This document shows positions 44,323 to 52,912 of a stretch of DNA of 64,000 bases, in pieces. This DNA comes from Bradyrhizobium sp. MOS002 (GTDB taxonomy: Bacteria; Pseudomonadota; Alphaproteobacteria; Rhizobiales; Xanthobacteraceae): NCBI RefSeq assembly GCF_003020115.1, contig NZ_PYFX01000001.1, forward strand, positions 248,001 through 312,000, given 5' to 3'. The translations under genes and the position numbers were made by a program. Position 1 is the first letter of the stretch; every line of letters begins with the position of its first letter. A model generated the notes under the pieces. That model ran no database searches and was not told where the DNA came from. It saw only the letters and a program-made list of their open reading frames with translations.

Positions 44323-44682
44323 TTAGGCCGCCAGCATCTTGTTCACTTCGCTGACCAATTCGCGCAAATGCACGGGCTTGGACAGCACCTTGGCGTTCTT
44401 GGGGGCGTCCGAATCCGAGTTCAGGGCGACCGCGGCGAAGCCGGTGATGAACATGATCTTGATGTCGGGGTCGAGTTCCGAGGCCCGGCGGGCGAGTTCG
44501 ATGCCGTCCATCTCCGGCATCACGATGTCGGTGAGCAGCATTTCGAACGGCTCTTCCCGCAGCCGCTGATAGGCGGCCATGCCGTTATCGTGGGACGAGA
44601 CCTGAAAACCGGCGTTTTCCAGCGCCTTGACCAGGAAACGGCGCATGTCGTTGTCGTCTTCGGCGAGCAGGATCTTTGGCAT
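44323..44682 (-). CDS. cpdR: CpdR-like single-domain response regulator
   Basis: 119 residues from the ATG beginning MPKILLAEDDNDMRRFL, which is the standard CpdR start. It is a receiver domain only, with phospho-acceptor Asp52 in LLTDIVMPEMDG and Lys in VLSKPVHLREL. In Caulobacter, unphosphorylated CpdR brings ClpXP to the pole to degrade CtrA and other substrates; phosphorylation by CckA-ChpT switches it off. Its position beside a tRNA and near hutG-like gene is shared by related genomes, to my knowledge. ChpT/CckA are not in the window. Confidence 0.92.
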   Translation of the reverse strand: MPKILLAEDDNDMRRFLVKALENAGFQVSSHDNGMAAYQRLREEPFEMLLTDIVMPEMDGIELARRASELDPDIKIMFITGFAAVALNSDSDAPKNAKVLSKPVHLRELVSEVNKMLAA

Positions 44683-45000
44683 GGCGGAAATGTCGAATCC
44701 CCAGAGGATATCAGCAGAGGTCACTAAGCCCGACGGAGAGTAAATTTGGGGTGAAAATCTTTACCCTCCGCAGCTCGCGCTGCCGGGCTCTTGTGAACCG
44801 GAATACGGCACGAAGCAATCGAGCCGTACCTGCCGGTCCCCACCTCGCTGCCCGCAGGGTTAAGACATGTTCCAGCGCAGATCACATCTTTTCGCTTGGC
44901 AGGATGGTTGCGATTCCGGACAATGACGACACATAAGTGCCGCCCGATCGGCCGAATCAACGCGTTGAGGCCGGTGCCGGGCTCGTTGGATCGTGCGGCG
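44683..45000. other. Divergent intergenic region of cpdR and the N-formylglutamate amidohydrolase gene
   Basis: About 320 bp between divergent genes, followed by the tandem repeats at 45001. It presumably holds both promoters. I saw no full CtrA site (TTAA-N7-TTAA), no confident -35/-10 pair and no structured RNA. Confidence 0.5.
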
Positions 45001-45059
45001 CCAAGGGGCGAAGCCTGATTGCCAAGGGACGAAGCCTGACACCAAGGGACGAAGCCTGA
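45001..45059. repeat. Three tandem ~20-bp repeats in the leader of the N-formylglutamate amidohydrolase gene
   Basis: The unit CCAAGGGACGAAGCCTGA occurs at 45001 (with one change), 45022 and 45042, spaced 21 and 20 bp, and the array ends five bases before the ATG. Each unit includes an AAGGGAC purine run, and the last lies at 45044-45049, too far upstream to be the ideal ribosome site. Confidence 0.85.
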
Positions 45060-45063
45060 GAAG

Positions 45064-45954
45064 ATGACCCGGTTTGACGGCGACAAGTCGCTAGCCTTCG
45101 AGATCGTTGAGCCCGCGCAATGGCGCGCGCCGGTTATCTTCAACTCGCCCCATTCCGGCTCGACCTATCCGGACGAATTCCTCAGCGCCTCCAGAATCGA
45201 CCTGCCGACGCTGCGGCGTTCCGAAGATTCGTTCATGGACGAGCTGATCGGCCATCTCAGCGAGCGCGGCTTCCCGACCGTGCGGGTCAACTTTCCGCGC
45301 TCCTATGTCGACGTCAACCGCGAGCCCTACGAGCTCGATCCCCGGATGTTCACCGGGCGCCTGCCGAGCTTTGCCAACACCCGCTCGATGCGGGTCGCCG
45401 GCGGGCTTGGCACCATTCCGCGCGTGGTCGGCGATGGCCAGGAGATCTATCGCGAACGTATCCTGGTCGACGATGCGCTGGGACGGATCGAGACGCTGTA
45501 TAAGCCCTATCATCGCGCGCTGCGCCGGCTGATCAACAAGGTGCACCAGATGTTCGGCACCGTCGTGCTGGTCGATTGCCATTCGATGCCCTCGGTCGGC
45601 GTCTCCCGCGACGAGCCGCGCCGGCCCGACATCGTGATCGGCGACCGCTACGGCACGAGCTGCACCCCGCTATTGCCCGACCGGGTCGAGGAGACCATGA
45701 CCGGGCTCGGCTATTCGATCGGCCGTAACAAGCCCTATGCCGGCGGCTTCATCACCGAGCATTACGGCAACCCGGCCAGTGGCCTGCACGCCGTGCAGCT
45801 CGAGCTCAACCGAGCGATCTACATGGACGAGCGGCGGCGCGAGCGCAGTCCGCGCTTTGCGCAAGTTGCGTCGGACTTCGGCGTGCTCGCCGACGTGCTG
45901 GCGACCACGGTGCCGTTCGGCGATCTCGGCCCGTTCCAGGCCGCAGCGGAATAG
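45064..45954 (+). CDS. N-formylglutamate amidohydrolase family protein
   Basis: 296 residues, usual for the family. Zinc-site motifs are FNSPHSGSTYP near the N terminus and LVDCHSMPSVG; EHYGNPASGLHAVQLELNR near the C terminus completes the recognised pattern. The reaction is hydrolysis of N-formyl-L-glutamate to formate and glutamate in the five-step histidine pathway (HutG). No other hut genes are near, so other N-formyl or N-acyl amino acids remain possible. Three tandem repeats precede the start. Confidence 0.9.
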   Translation: MTRFDGDKSLAFEIVEPAQWRAPVIFNSPHSGSTYPDEFLSASRIDLPTLRRSEDSFMDELIGHLSERGFPTVRVNFPRSYVDVNREPYELDPRMFTGRLPSFANTRSMRVAGGLGTIPRVVGDGQEIYRERILVDDALGRIETLYKPYHRALRRLINKVHQMFGTVVLVDCHSMPSVGVSRDEPRRPDIVIGDRYGTSCTPLLPDRVEETMTGLGYSIGRNKPYAGGFITEHYGNPASGLHAVQLELNRAIYMDERRRERSPRFAQVASDFGVLADVLATTVPFGDLGPFQAAAE

Positions 45955-46060
45955 GCGCGACGTTTTCTTCGAACGATTGTGTTGGATGCGATCAGCGCGA
46001 ACGCGTTTCGCGGCGCGCATCGAAATGAAAGCCAACGCTGAAAGAAATGAGAGCTGAAAG

Positions 46061-46151
46061 AAAAAAGGGCCGCTTCTAATGAAGAAGCGGCCCAAGTCTA
46101 GGGAGGAAACGCCCAAGGAGGGCAGCAGTAACGCGAGAAGCGCTACCGCAC
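46061..46151 (-). ncRNA. Trans-acting small RNA, suhB/MmgR (alpha-r8)-like
   Basis: The minus strand has a sigma70-type promoter (46158-46186), a short transcribed region and a strong terminator: GGGCCGCTTC and GAAGCGGCCC (46067-46093) enclose a 7-nt loop, followed by TTTTTT at 46061. The transcript would contain the single-stranded 10-mer TTTCCTCCCT (46100-46109), a conserved feature of MmgR-type sRNAs in Rhizobiales. It lies upstream of an inositol-monophosphatase family gene, the context in which the suhB RNA motif was named. 5' end is approximate. MmgR in Sinorhizobium limits polyhydroxybutyrate accumulation. Confidence 0.78.
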
Positions 46152-46157
46152 CGCAAC

Positions 46158-46186
46158 AATATGCGGCCGCGACGCACAAAGTGCAA
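46158..46186 (-). promoter_or_regulatory. Sigma70-type promoter of the small RNA
   Basis: On the minus strand TTGCAC (46181-46186) and CATATT (46158-46163) are 17 bp apart. The predicted start is about 46151, giving a transcript of about 91 nt to the terminator T-run. Confidence 0.65.
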
Positions 46187-46490
46187 GGGCTTTCGAGCGA
46201 TTTCCCATGCAATGAGGACATAGCTCGGTTGCTTCCAGAGAAACCCAGATTCAGTTCCTTTGATAAGGAAATTCAATGGGTTGATAGTCATTTGCATACG
46301 AACGAGGCAAACCCGGAACTAAGGTTTCAACTCAATGATCGATATTTGCCCAGCGGATGACTTTGATGAGGCGAACACCTTCGGCATCCAAAATACCAGG
46401 GTGCAAAAGCAAGACAGCGCTGCACGATCCTTCCGATTTGAGCTAGGCAGGAGTGAGCTTCACCCGACTTTCGCTTTTTGAGGATACGCC
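46187..46490. other. Non-coding stretch upstream of the histidinol-phosphatase gene
   Basis: About 300 bp noticeably richer in A+T than the genes around it. A plus-strand frame from 46079 to 46360 crosses it but overlaps the small RNA and has atypical composition, so I do not call it. The promoter of the next gene should lie here; no convincing boxes were identified. Confidence 0.5.
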
Positions 46491-47273
46491 GTGACGGTGA
46501 TCGATTTCTCCGCCTTCATCGGACGGCTCGCCACCGCCTCCGGCGAAACCATCCTGCCGTTCTTCCGCACTTCGCTGTCGATCGAGGACAAGAGCAAGAC
46601 CAAGGATTTCGACCCTGTGACTGAGGCCGACCGCGCCGCCGAGGCGGTGATGCGGCGTCTGATCAAGGCCAACTTTCCCCAGCACGGCATCGTCGGCGAG
46701 GAATTCGGCAACGAGCGCGAGGATTCGGACTATGTCTGGGTGCTCGACCCCATCGACGGCACCAAATCCTTCATCGGGGGCTTTCCGATCTGGGGCACGC
46801 TGATCGCGCTCCTGCACAAGGGCACGCCGGTCTACGGCATGATGCACCAGCCCTTCATCGGCGAACGCTTTTCCGGCGACAGCGGCTCGGCTCATTATAA
46901 GGGCCCCTCCGGCGAGCGCCGGCTCCAGGTCCGGCGCTGCGCTTCGCTGTCGGAAGCAACGACTTACACCACCAGCCCGCTGCTGATGAACGAGCGCGAC
47001 CGCGCCATCTTCGGCCGCATCGAGAAGGATGCGCGCCTGTCGCGCTATGGCGGCGACTGCTACTCCTATTGCATGCTGGCGGCAGGTCACGTCGATCTCG
47101 TGGTCGAGACCGAGCTGAAGCCTTACGACATCGCAGCGCTGATCCCGATCGTGACCGGCGCCGGCGGCGTCGTCACCACCTGGGAAGGCAAGCCAGCGCA
47201 GGGCGGCGGCCGCATCATCGCGGCCGGCGACGCCAGGGTTCACGAAGAAGCACTGAAACTGCTCAACGGCTAG
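46491..47273 (+). CDS. hisN: Histidinol-phosphatase of the inositol monophosphatase family (HisN-type)
   Basis: 260 residues from a GTG with GAGGA six bases upstream. Mg-binding motifs of the family are GIVGEEFGNE (Glu), WVLDPIDGTKSFIGG (Asp-Pro-Ile-Asp-Gly-Thr) and the C-terminal ELKPYDIAALIPIVTGAGG. The FIGGFPIWGTLIALL segment and the VDLVVETELKPYD ending favour HisN (histidinol phosphate to histidinol) over SuhB-type inositol phosphatases. The sRNA upstream is transcribed away from it. Confidence 0.85.
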   Translation: MTVIDFSAFIGRLATASGETILPFFRTSLSIEDKSKTKDFDPVTEADRAAEAVMRRLIKANFPQHGIVGEEFGNEREDSDYVWVLDPIDGTKSFIGGFPIWGTLIALLHKGTPVYGMMHQPFIGERFSGDSGSAHYKGPSGERRLQVRRCASLSEATTYTTSPLLMNERDRAIFGRIEKDARLSRYGGDCYSYCMLAAGHVDLVVETELKPYDIAALIPIVTGAGGVVTTWEGKPAQGGGRIIAAGDARVHEEALKLLNG

Positions 47274-47348
47274 GCGATTTATTGTTTGCGCATGATCCTC
47301 TCGGAAAACCGCTGCACACTTTTCCGGATCATGCTTCAGGGAGCCTGC

Positions 47349-48314
47349 ATGACCAACCGGCGCACGCTCCTTCTCGCGGCCTTGCTTCTGTTTCCGACAC
47401 TGGCTAGCGCCCAGAATTTCCCGGCCAAGCCGATCAAGCTGATCGTGCCGTTCCCGGCCGGCGGCCCCAACGACATCATCGCGCGGGTGATCGGCCAGCG
47501 CATGTCGGAGCTGTCAGGGCAGCCGGTGCTGATCGACAATCGCGGCGGCCAGGGCGGCGTGCTCGGCACCGATGCCGTCTCCAAGGCTGCACCTGACGGC
47601 TACACCATCGCGATCTCCAGCGCCGGCGCGCTGGCGATCAGCCCGAGCATGGAAAGGGTCGCCTACGATACGCTCAACGATCTCACGCCGGTGACGCTGA
47701 TCGCAACCGTGCCGGAAATGTTGGTGGTTGCTACCAATTTGCCGGCGAAGGACATCGGCGAATTGATCGCGCTCGCCAAGGCGCAGCCGGGAAAACTCAA
47801 CTTCGCGTCCTCCGGCCCCGGCAGCCTGCCGCATCTGGCCGGCGAATTGTTCAAGCTGACGGCCAGGATCGACATCGTCCACGTGCCCTATCGCGGCGCG
47901 GCGCCGGCGGTAAACGATCTGTTGGGCCAGCAGGTGCAGATGGCGTTTCTGGATCTCCCCGTGCTACTGCCGCAGGTCAAGGCGGGCGCCCTGCGGCCGA
48001 TCGCGGTCGGCTCCGCCGAGCGCGCGCCGACCGCGCCTGACGTGCCGACCACGGCGGAAGCGGGCTTTCCAGATCTGCGCATCGAGAACTGGTACGGCAT
48101 GGTCGCGCCGAAGGGCACGCCGAAGGAGATCGTCACCGCGCTGCATAGTCTGGCCACCAAGGCGATGGCGGATCCCGCGGTGAAGGAAAAGCTCGCCGCC
48201 CAGGGCGCAACGCTGGTCGGCGATGAGCCGGAGCATTTTCGCCAGTTCATCGTGGACGAGACGAAGAAATGGGCGAAGGTGATCAAGGACGCTGGGGTCG
48301 AGACGGCGAAGTAG
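47349..48314 (+). CDS. Bug/TTT-family periplasmic substrate-binding protein (orphan)
   Basis: 321 residues from an ATG with GGGAG six bases upstream. Signal peptide NRRTLLLAALLLFPTLASAQ. The mature opening NFPAKPIKLIVPFPAGGPND, then GQPVLIDNRGGQGG and VPYRGAAPAVNDLLGQQVQM are signatures of the Bug (tripartite tricarboxylate transporter) receptors that bind carboxylates such as citrate, aromatic acids or amides. No TctA/TctB membrane genes are adjacent. It is convergent with the LysR gene, 8 bp apart. Confidence 0.92.
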   Translation: MTNRRTLLLAALLLFPTLASAQNFPAKPIKLIVPFPAGGPNDIIARVIGQRMSELSGQPVLIDNRGGQGGVLGTDAVSKAAPDGYTIAISSAGALAISPSMERVAYDTLNDLTPVTLIATVPEMLVVATNLPAKDIGELIALAKAQPGKLNFASSGPGSLPHLAGELFKLTARIDIVHVPYRGAAPAVNDLLGQQVQMAFLDLPVLLPQVKAGALRPIAVGSAERAPTAPDVPTTAEAGFPDLRIENWYGMVAPKGTPKEIVTALHSLATKAMADPAVKEKLAAQGATLVGDEPEHFRQFIVDETKKWAKVIKDAGVETAK

Positions 48315-48322
48315 CGCAGAGC

Positions 48323-49213
48323 TCACACCGCCTCTGCCCGCAGATGCTCCACCAGCATCTTCGCCGGGCGCGGCAGCGTCTTGAAGCTTCGCGCGCAGAT
48401 CACGAGTTTGCGGTTGGCCCAGGTATCGCGCAGGCGGACCATGGCGAGCGGCATCAGTTTTGCGCAGCGGCGGGCCGCGGCTTCGGGCACCAGCGCAACG
48501 CCGACATCAGCGGCGACCATCTGGCAGATCGCATCGAAGTCGCGCAGGCGCGCGCGGTAATGCGGCCGCATGCCGAGCCGGGCGGCGTGTTTCGAAATAT
48601 GAACCTGGAGCGCGGTGGCGCTGGTGAGCCCGACGAAGTCGCAAGCGCCCGCCTCCTGGAAATCAATCGCGCGGCGACCGGCGAACGGACCGCGCCGCGA
48701 CGTCACCAGCGTCAGGCGATCCTCGCTGAAGGCGAATCGCTCGATATGATCGGGCAGCGCGTGCTCGGCGGCGAATCCGAGATCGGCGGCACCGGCGGTG
48801 ATCGCGGCCGCGATGTCGGAGCTTTCGCGCTCCTCGATGTCGATAGCGACGTCGCGATGCTCGCGCAGGAAGCCGGCGAGCGCCTTCGGCAGATGCTCCG
48901 AAAGGCCGGAGGTATTGGCGAGAAAGTGCACGCTCGCGCGCACGCCGCTGGCAAAGCCGGCAAGATCGCCGCGCATGGCGTCGATCTGGTGGATGACGAG
49001 ACGGGCGTGATCGAGCAGGCTTTCGCCGGCCGCGGTCAATTCGACGCCGCGGCGCCCGCGCTTGAGGAGCGCGACGCCGAGCGCATCCTCCAACCCCTTG
49101 ATGCGCGCGCTGGCCGAGGCCAGGGCCAGATGCGACCGCTCCGCGCCGCGGGTGATGCTGCGCTGGTCGGCGACCGCGATGAACAGCTGGAGATCGACGA
49201 GGTCGAAGCGCAT
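48323..49213 (-). CDS. LysR-family transcriptional regulator
   Basis: 296 residues with GGGAC upstream. Winged helix-turn-helix about residues 1-60 (FDLVDLQLFIAVADQRSITR, then ALGVALLKRGRRGV), substrate-binding domain after residue 88. It is divergent from the TauE-type permease with 89 bp between the starts, so that gene is its probable target. The Bug binding protein on its other side could belong to the same uptake system. Confidence 0.92.
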   Translation of the reverse strand: MRFDLVDLQLFIAVADQRSITRGAERSHLALASASARIKGLEDALGVALLKRGRRGVELTAAGESLLDHARLVIHQIDAMRGDLAGFASGVRASVHFLANTSGLSEHLPKALAGFLREHRDVAIDIEERESSDIAAAITAGAADLGFAAEHALPDHIERFAFSEDRLTLVTSRRGPFAGRRAIDFQEAGACDFVGLTSATALQVHISKHAARLGMRPHYRARLRDFDAICQMVAADVGVALVPEAAARRCAKLMPLAMVRLRDTWANRKLVICARSFKTLPRPAKMLVEHLRAEAV

Positions 49214-49302
49214 CGCAGGTCCCTTCAGCCTTCGTCCCAGACGAAGGTTTTCTCCGTAACCTACAGATTGTGCCGGCGCGCGGCATCGGTCAATGTGCAG
49301 AT

Positions 49303-50055
49303 ATGATCGACCCGCTCCTCATTCTCATCGCCGCCGTCTTCCTGATCGCCGGATTCGTCAAGGGCGTGGTCGGACTCGGCCTGCCGACGGTGTCCATGGG
49401 CCTGCTCGCGGTGAGCATGGCGCCCAGCCGCGCGATCGCCATCGTGATCGTGCCTGCCATCGTCACCAACATCTGGCAGACTTTTGTCGGCCCCCATCTG
49501 CGCGACATCCTGAGGCGGCTGTGGCCGCTGATGATCGGCACCGTGATCGGGTGCTGGCTTAATGCCGGCGCGCTCACCGGCCCGCATGCGCGCTTCGGGA
49601 CGATCGTGCTCGGCGTACTCCTGGTCGTCTACGCGATCATCGGGCTGAACAAATTCCAGTTCCACGTTGCGCCAAAGAACGAGAAATGGGTCGGCGGCGT
49701 GGTCGGCGTGGTCACCGGCGTGATCTCGGCCTCGACCGGCGTGCAGGTGATCCCCTCGATGCCGTTCATGCAGGCGATCGGCATGGAGAAGGACGAGCTG
49801 GTGCAGGCGCTCGGCGTGTTCTTCACGACAGCGACGCTGGCACTCGCCTTCAATCTCAGCGCGGGCGGATTGCTGACGCCGGCCAACGCAGTGCCGGGCG
49901 CCGTGGGCATGGCATGCGCGTTTGCCGGCATGTACATCGGCCAAACGGTGCGGGCGCGGATGCCGGCGGAAGCGTTTCGCCGCTGGTTCCTGATCGCGAT
50001 GATCCTGCTCGGCCTCTATCTCGCCGGCAGCGCGCTTCTGAAGGAATTCGCTTAA
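49303..50055 (+). CDS. Sulfite exporter TauE/SafE family membrane protein
   Basis: 250 residues from the ATG at 49303. Eight or so hydrophobic segments with the repeated family motifs FVKGVVGLGLPTVSMGLLA (first half) and VGVVTGVISASTGVQVIPS (second half). The family moves small organo-sulfur or carboxylate anions across the inner membrane. Control by the divergent LysR is likely. Substrate not visible. Confidence 0.9.
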   Translation: MIDPLLILIAAVFLIAGFVKGVVGLGLPTVSMGLLAVSMAPSRAIAIVIVPAIVTNIWQTFVGPHLRDILRRLWPLMIGTVIGCWLNAGALTGPHARFGTIVLGVLLVVYAIIGLNKFQFHVAPKNEKWVGGVVGVVTGVISASTGVQVIPSMPFMQAIGMEKDELVQALGVFFTTATLALAFNLSAGGLLTPANAVPGAVGMACAFAGMYIGQTVRARMPAEAFRRWFLIAMILLGLYLAGSALLKEFA

Positions 50056-50061
50056 AAGAAG

Positions 50062-50694
50062 CTACCGCGTCTCCAGCATGGCAACGCGGATGCCGAGATA
50101 GACGAAGAGGCCGCCGAGGGCACGGTTGACCCAGGCGATCGCGCCTTCGGAGCTCCGCAAGCGGTGGGCGGCCTTTGCCGCGAACGCCGCCAGCACCAGG
50201 CACCACAGCGTTCCCGTGCAGATGAAGATCAGGCCGAGCGTCAGGAAGGCGAGCGGCTTGTGCGCCGAGTCGGCTGCGACGAATTGCGGCAGGAAGGCCA
50301 GGAAGAACAGCGCGACCTTGGGATTGAGCGCGTTGGTGAAGACGCCCTGGAGAAAAACACGCCGCAGCGAGCTCTGCACCGGCTCGTCGATGGCCGAGGC
50401 CAGCACCGGGCGCGACCACAGCATCTGAAGCCCGGTCACGACGAGATAGGCCGCTCCGACCAGCTTCAGGATCGAGAACGCGGTCGATGACGCCATCAAC
50501 AGGGCCGAAAGGCCGATCGCGGCGCCCATGACGTGGAAAAAGCAGCCGCAACTGATGCCCAGCGCGGCCGCGGCGCCGCCTCGCCAGCCAAGCTGCATGC
50601 TGCGGCCGATCACATAGACCGTATCAGGCCCCGGCGTGATGTTGAGCAGCACGCCCGACAGGACGAAGAGCCAGATTTCGTGAATGCCCAGCAT
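50062..50694 (-). CDS. LysE/RhtB-family amino acid exporter
   Basis: 210 residues from the ATG at 50694 with GGAGGCAGG upstream. Six hydrophobic segments and the family hallmarks LLNITPGPDTVYVIGRSM (NxTPGPD motif), LGISCGCFFHV and GVFTNALNPKVALFFLAFLP are clear. It exports amino acids or their analogues by proton antiport. It is convergent with the TauE gene, 6 bp apart. Confidence 0.92.
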   Translation of the reverse strand: MLGIHEIWLFVLSGVLLNITPGPDTVYVIGRSMQLGWRGGAAAALGISCGCFFHVMGAAIGLSALLMASSTAFSILKLVGAAYLVVTGLQMLWSRPVLASAIDEPVQSSLRRVFLQGVFTNALNPKVALFFLAFLPQFVAADSAHKPLAFLTLGLIFICTGTLWCLVLAAFAAKAAHRLRSSEGAIAWVNRALGGLFVYLGIRVAMLETR

Positions 50695-50941
50695 GTGTGA
50701 CCTGCCTCCACCGCCCAACCGTCGCCCTCAGAGGCCGGCTTAGTGGGTTCGCTCGTCCCCGTCCACCGCCGGGATTGCCGAGGATTTACCTCGAATTTGC
50801 AATGCGGATCATACTTTCGCTGGGCCTCATCTGCTCTATAAGGAGTGGTTCTTTGAATGCGGGGATTCGAGGCGACTGCCACGTCGTGGCCGGTCCTCGA
50901 TCTCTTCCAAGTCTCTTGCAAGTCTCTTGGAGCTCCGGAAT

Positions 50942-52738
50942 ATGGAAAGACGTCTGGCTGCCATTGTCTGCGCCGATGTCGCCGGCTATTCGCGCATGAT
51001 GGGCACCGATGAGGCCGGCACCCATGCCGCCTTCAAGGCCCATCGCAGCGCGATCCATCCCATCATCCTCAATCACGGCGGCCGCGTCGTGAAGAACACC
51101 GGCGACGGCTTCCTGCTGGAGTTCCCCTCGATCGTCGGCGCCACCGAGGCCGCGATCGCGATGCAGACGTTGATGGCGGAGCGCAATCACCATCTGCCCG
51201 CCGATCGTGCCATGCAGTTTCGCCTCGGCATCCACATGGGTGACGTCATCGCCGACGAGGACGAGGTCTTCGGTGACGATGTCAACATTGCTGTCCGCCT
51301 GGAATCCGTGGCGAGCCCCGGCGGCTTCGCGATCTCGGCCAAGGCCTTCAAGGAGGCCAGCAAGCATCTCGCCGTGCCGCTGGTCGATGCCGGCAACCAC
51401 CGCTTCAAGAACATCAAGGATCCGATCGGGGTCTGGACCTGGACGCCGGAGGGCGCACCGGCGCTTGCGCCCGCGCTGAGGGAGGCATCCGCCCTCTCGC
51501 AGCAGTACCGCACCGCGATCGTCGGCGTGCTGCCCTTTGCCAATCTCAGCGACGCCCAGGACGAATATTTCTCCGACGGCCTGACCGAGGATCTGATCCA
51601 CGCGCTGTCGCTGCAATCCTTTTATCGCGTGCTGAGCCGCAACTCGACCTTCGTGTTCAAGGGCAACAACGTCAGCAACCGCCTGATCGCGCGGGAGATC
51701 GACGCCACCTATCTGATCCAGGGTTCGGTGCGGCGCGCCGGAGCCAAGATCCGCGTCACCGCCGAGCTGATCGCGCCGGAGACCGGCGAGCAGCTCTGGA
51801 CCGGCCGCTACGACCGCGACATCGGCGACCTCTTCGCGATGCAGGACGAGATCACCACCAACCTGTCCGCCGCCATCGCCACCGAGATCGTCCGGGCCGA
51901 GGCCTCGGCGCCGGCGCGGCTCTCGACCGACGTCACTGCCTGGGACCGCTTCCTGAAAGGGCTGTCGCACTATTACCGGCAAACCAAGGAAGACCTGGCC
52001 ATCGCCGTCGACCTGTTCCGCGAGGCCATCAGGCTCGAGCCCAAGCTGTCGATTGCGCACGCCTATCTCGCCACGATCCAGATCCAGAGCATCCACTTCG
52101 GCTGGGTCAAGGGCACGCGCGAGATGTGGGCCGAGGCGATGAAGCTTGCCGAAACCAGCGTCCGGCTCGATCCGCGCTCGTCATTTGCGTTCTCGATCCT
52201 GTCCTGGACCCACGCGCTGGAGGGGCATTACGAGGCCGCGATGGACGCCGCCAAACGCGCCGTTGCGCTCAACCCCTACGACAACGGCGCGCGCGGCGTG
52301 CTCGGTATCTGCCATTTCGTCATCGGCGAGCACCGCGAAGCGATCGAGCTGTTCTCGATGGCCGCACAGCGCGACAACAGCGATCCGCGCTACCAATGGG
52401 CCGCGCTGAACGCCTTCAGCCATTATCTGCTGGGCCAATATGACGCGACCCTGTCATGGGCTCGAGAACAGCTCTACATCAACCCGAACCATTTGCAGGC
52501 GCTGGCGATCCGCGCCGCGGCGCTGGCGCAATTGGGACGGACCGGCGAGGCGGTCGAGGCGACCCGCGTGCTGATGGGCAACTACCCGACCCTGAATGTC
52601 GACCGTCATTTGCGCAATTTCCACTGGAAGCGGCCCGAGGACCTCGCCCATTACCGCGACGGACTTTTGAATGCGGGTGTGCCGCTCGCTAAGCTGACTC
52701 TGGTCCAGAGCGACCTCAAACGCGTCGCCGAATCCTGA
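50942..52738 (+). CDS. Class III adenylate cyclase with TolB-like and TPR regions
   Basis: 598 residues from the ATG with GGAG nine bases upstream. Order: N-terminal class III cyclase (about 1-175) with metal Asp in VCADVAGYS and NTGDGFLLEF, the Lys before NTGDG, and GDDVNIAVRLE (Asn-x3-Arg); a FlgO/TolB-like segment (about 195-310; VLPFANLSDAQDEYFSDGL); and TPR units to the end. No membrane helix. Such proteins are numerous in Bradyrhizobium and give cytosolic cAMP synthesis under protein-protein control. Confidence 0.92.
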   Translation: MERRLAAIVCADVAGYSRMMGTDEAGTHAAFKAHRSAIHPIILNHGGRVVKNTGDGFLLEFPSIVGATEAAIAMQTLMAERNHHLPADRAMQFRLGIHMGDVIADEDEVFGDDVNIAVRLESVASPGGFAISAKAFKEASKHLAVPLVDAGNHRFKNIKDPIGVWTWTPEGAPALAPALREASALSQQYRTAIVGVLPFANLSDAQDEYFSDGLTEDLIHALSLQSFYRVLSRNSTFVFKGNNVSNRLIAREIDATYLIQGSVRRAGAKIRVTAELIAPETGEQLWTGRYDRDIGDLFAMQDEITTNLSAAIATEIVRAEASAPARLSTDVTAWDRFLKGLSHYYRQTKEDLAIAVDLFREAIRLEPKLSIAHAYLATIQIQSIHFGWVKGTREMWAEAMKLAETSVRLDPRSSFAFSILSWTHALEGHYEAAMDAAKRAVALNPYDNGARGVLGICHFVIGEHREAIELFSMAAQRDNSDPRYQWAALNAFSHYLLGQYDATLSWAREQLYINPNHLQALAIRAAALAQLGRTGEAVEATRVLMGNYPTLNVDRHLRNFHWKRPEDLAHYRDGLLNAGVPLAKLTLVQSDLKRVAES

Positions 52739-52912
52739 AGGCCGGCCGCGGCCACGCGGCAATTCCCCTCCGCCTTTCTTGACACGACAGTGAATTCCAC
52801 CACACTTCGCTACACGCTGAAGTAGTATAGCGTGCTGTCGGTTTGTTAGGACTTTCCGCGCTCTATCGCCGCGTCTGTATTTCACGATTCGCCGTTTTCA
52901 GGATTTTGGGCC

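Noticed and set aside
45001..45059. Possible CRISPR array
   Set aside because: Units are 18-20 bp with 2-3 bp between them, leaving no spacers, and no cas genes are in the window.
46079..46360. 93-codon plus-strand frame beginning MKKRPKSREE
   Set aside because: Its start lies inside the sRNA terminator stem, composition is unlike neighbouring genes, and there is no ribosome site.
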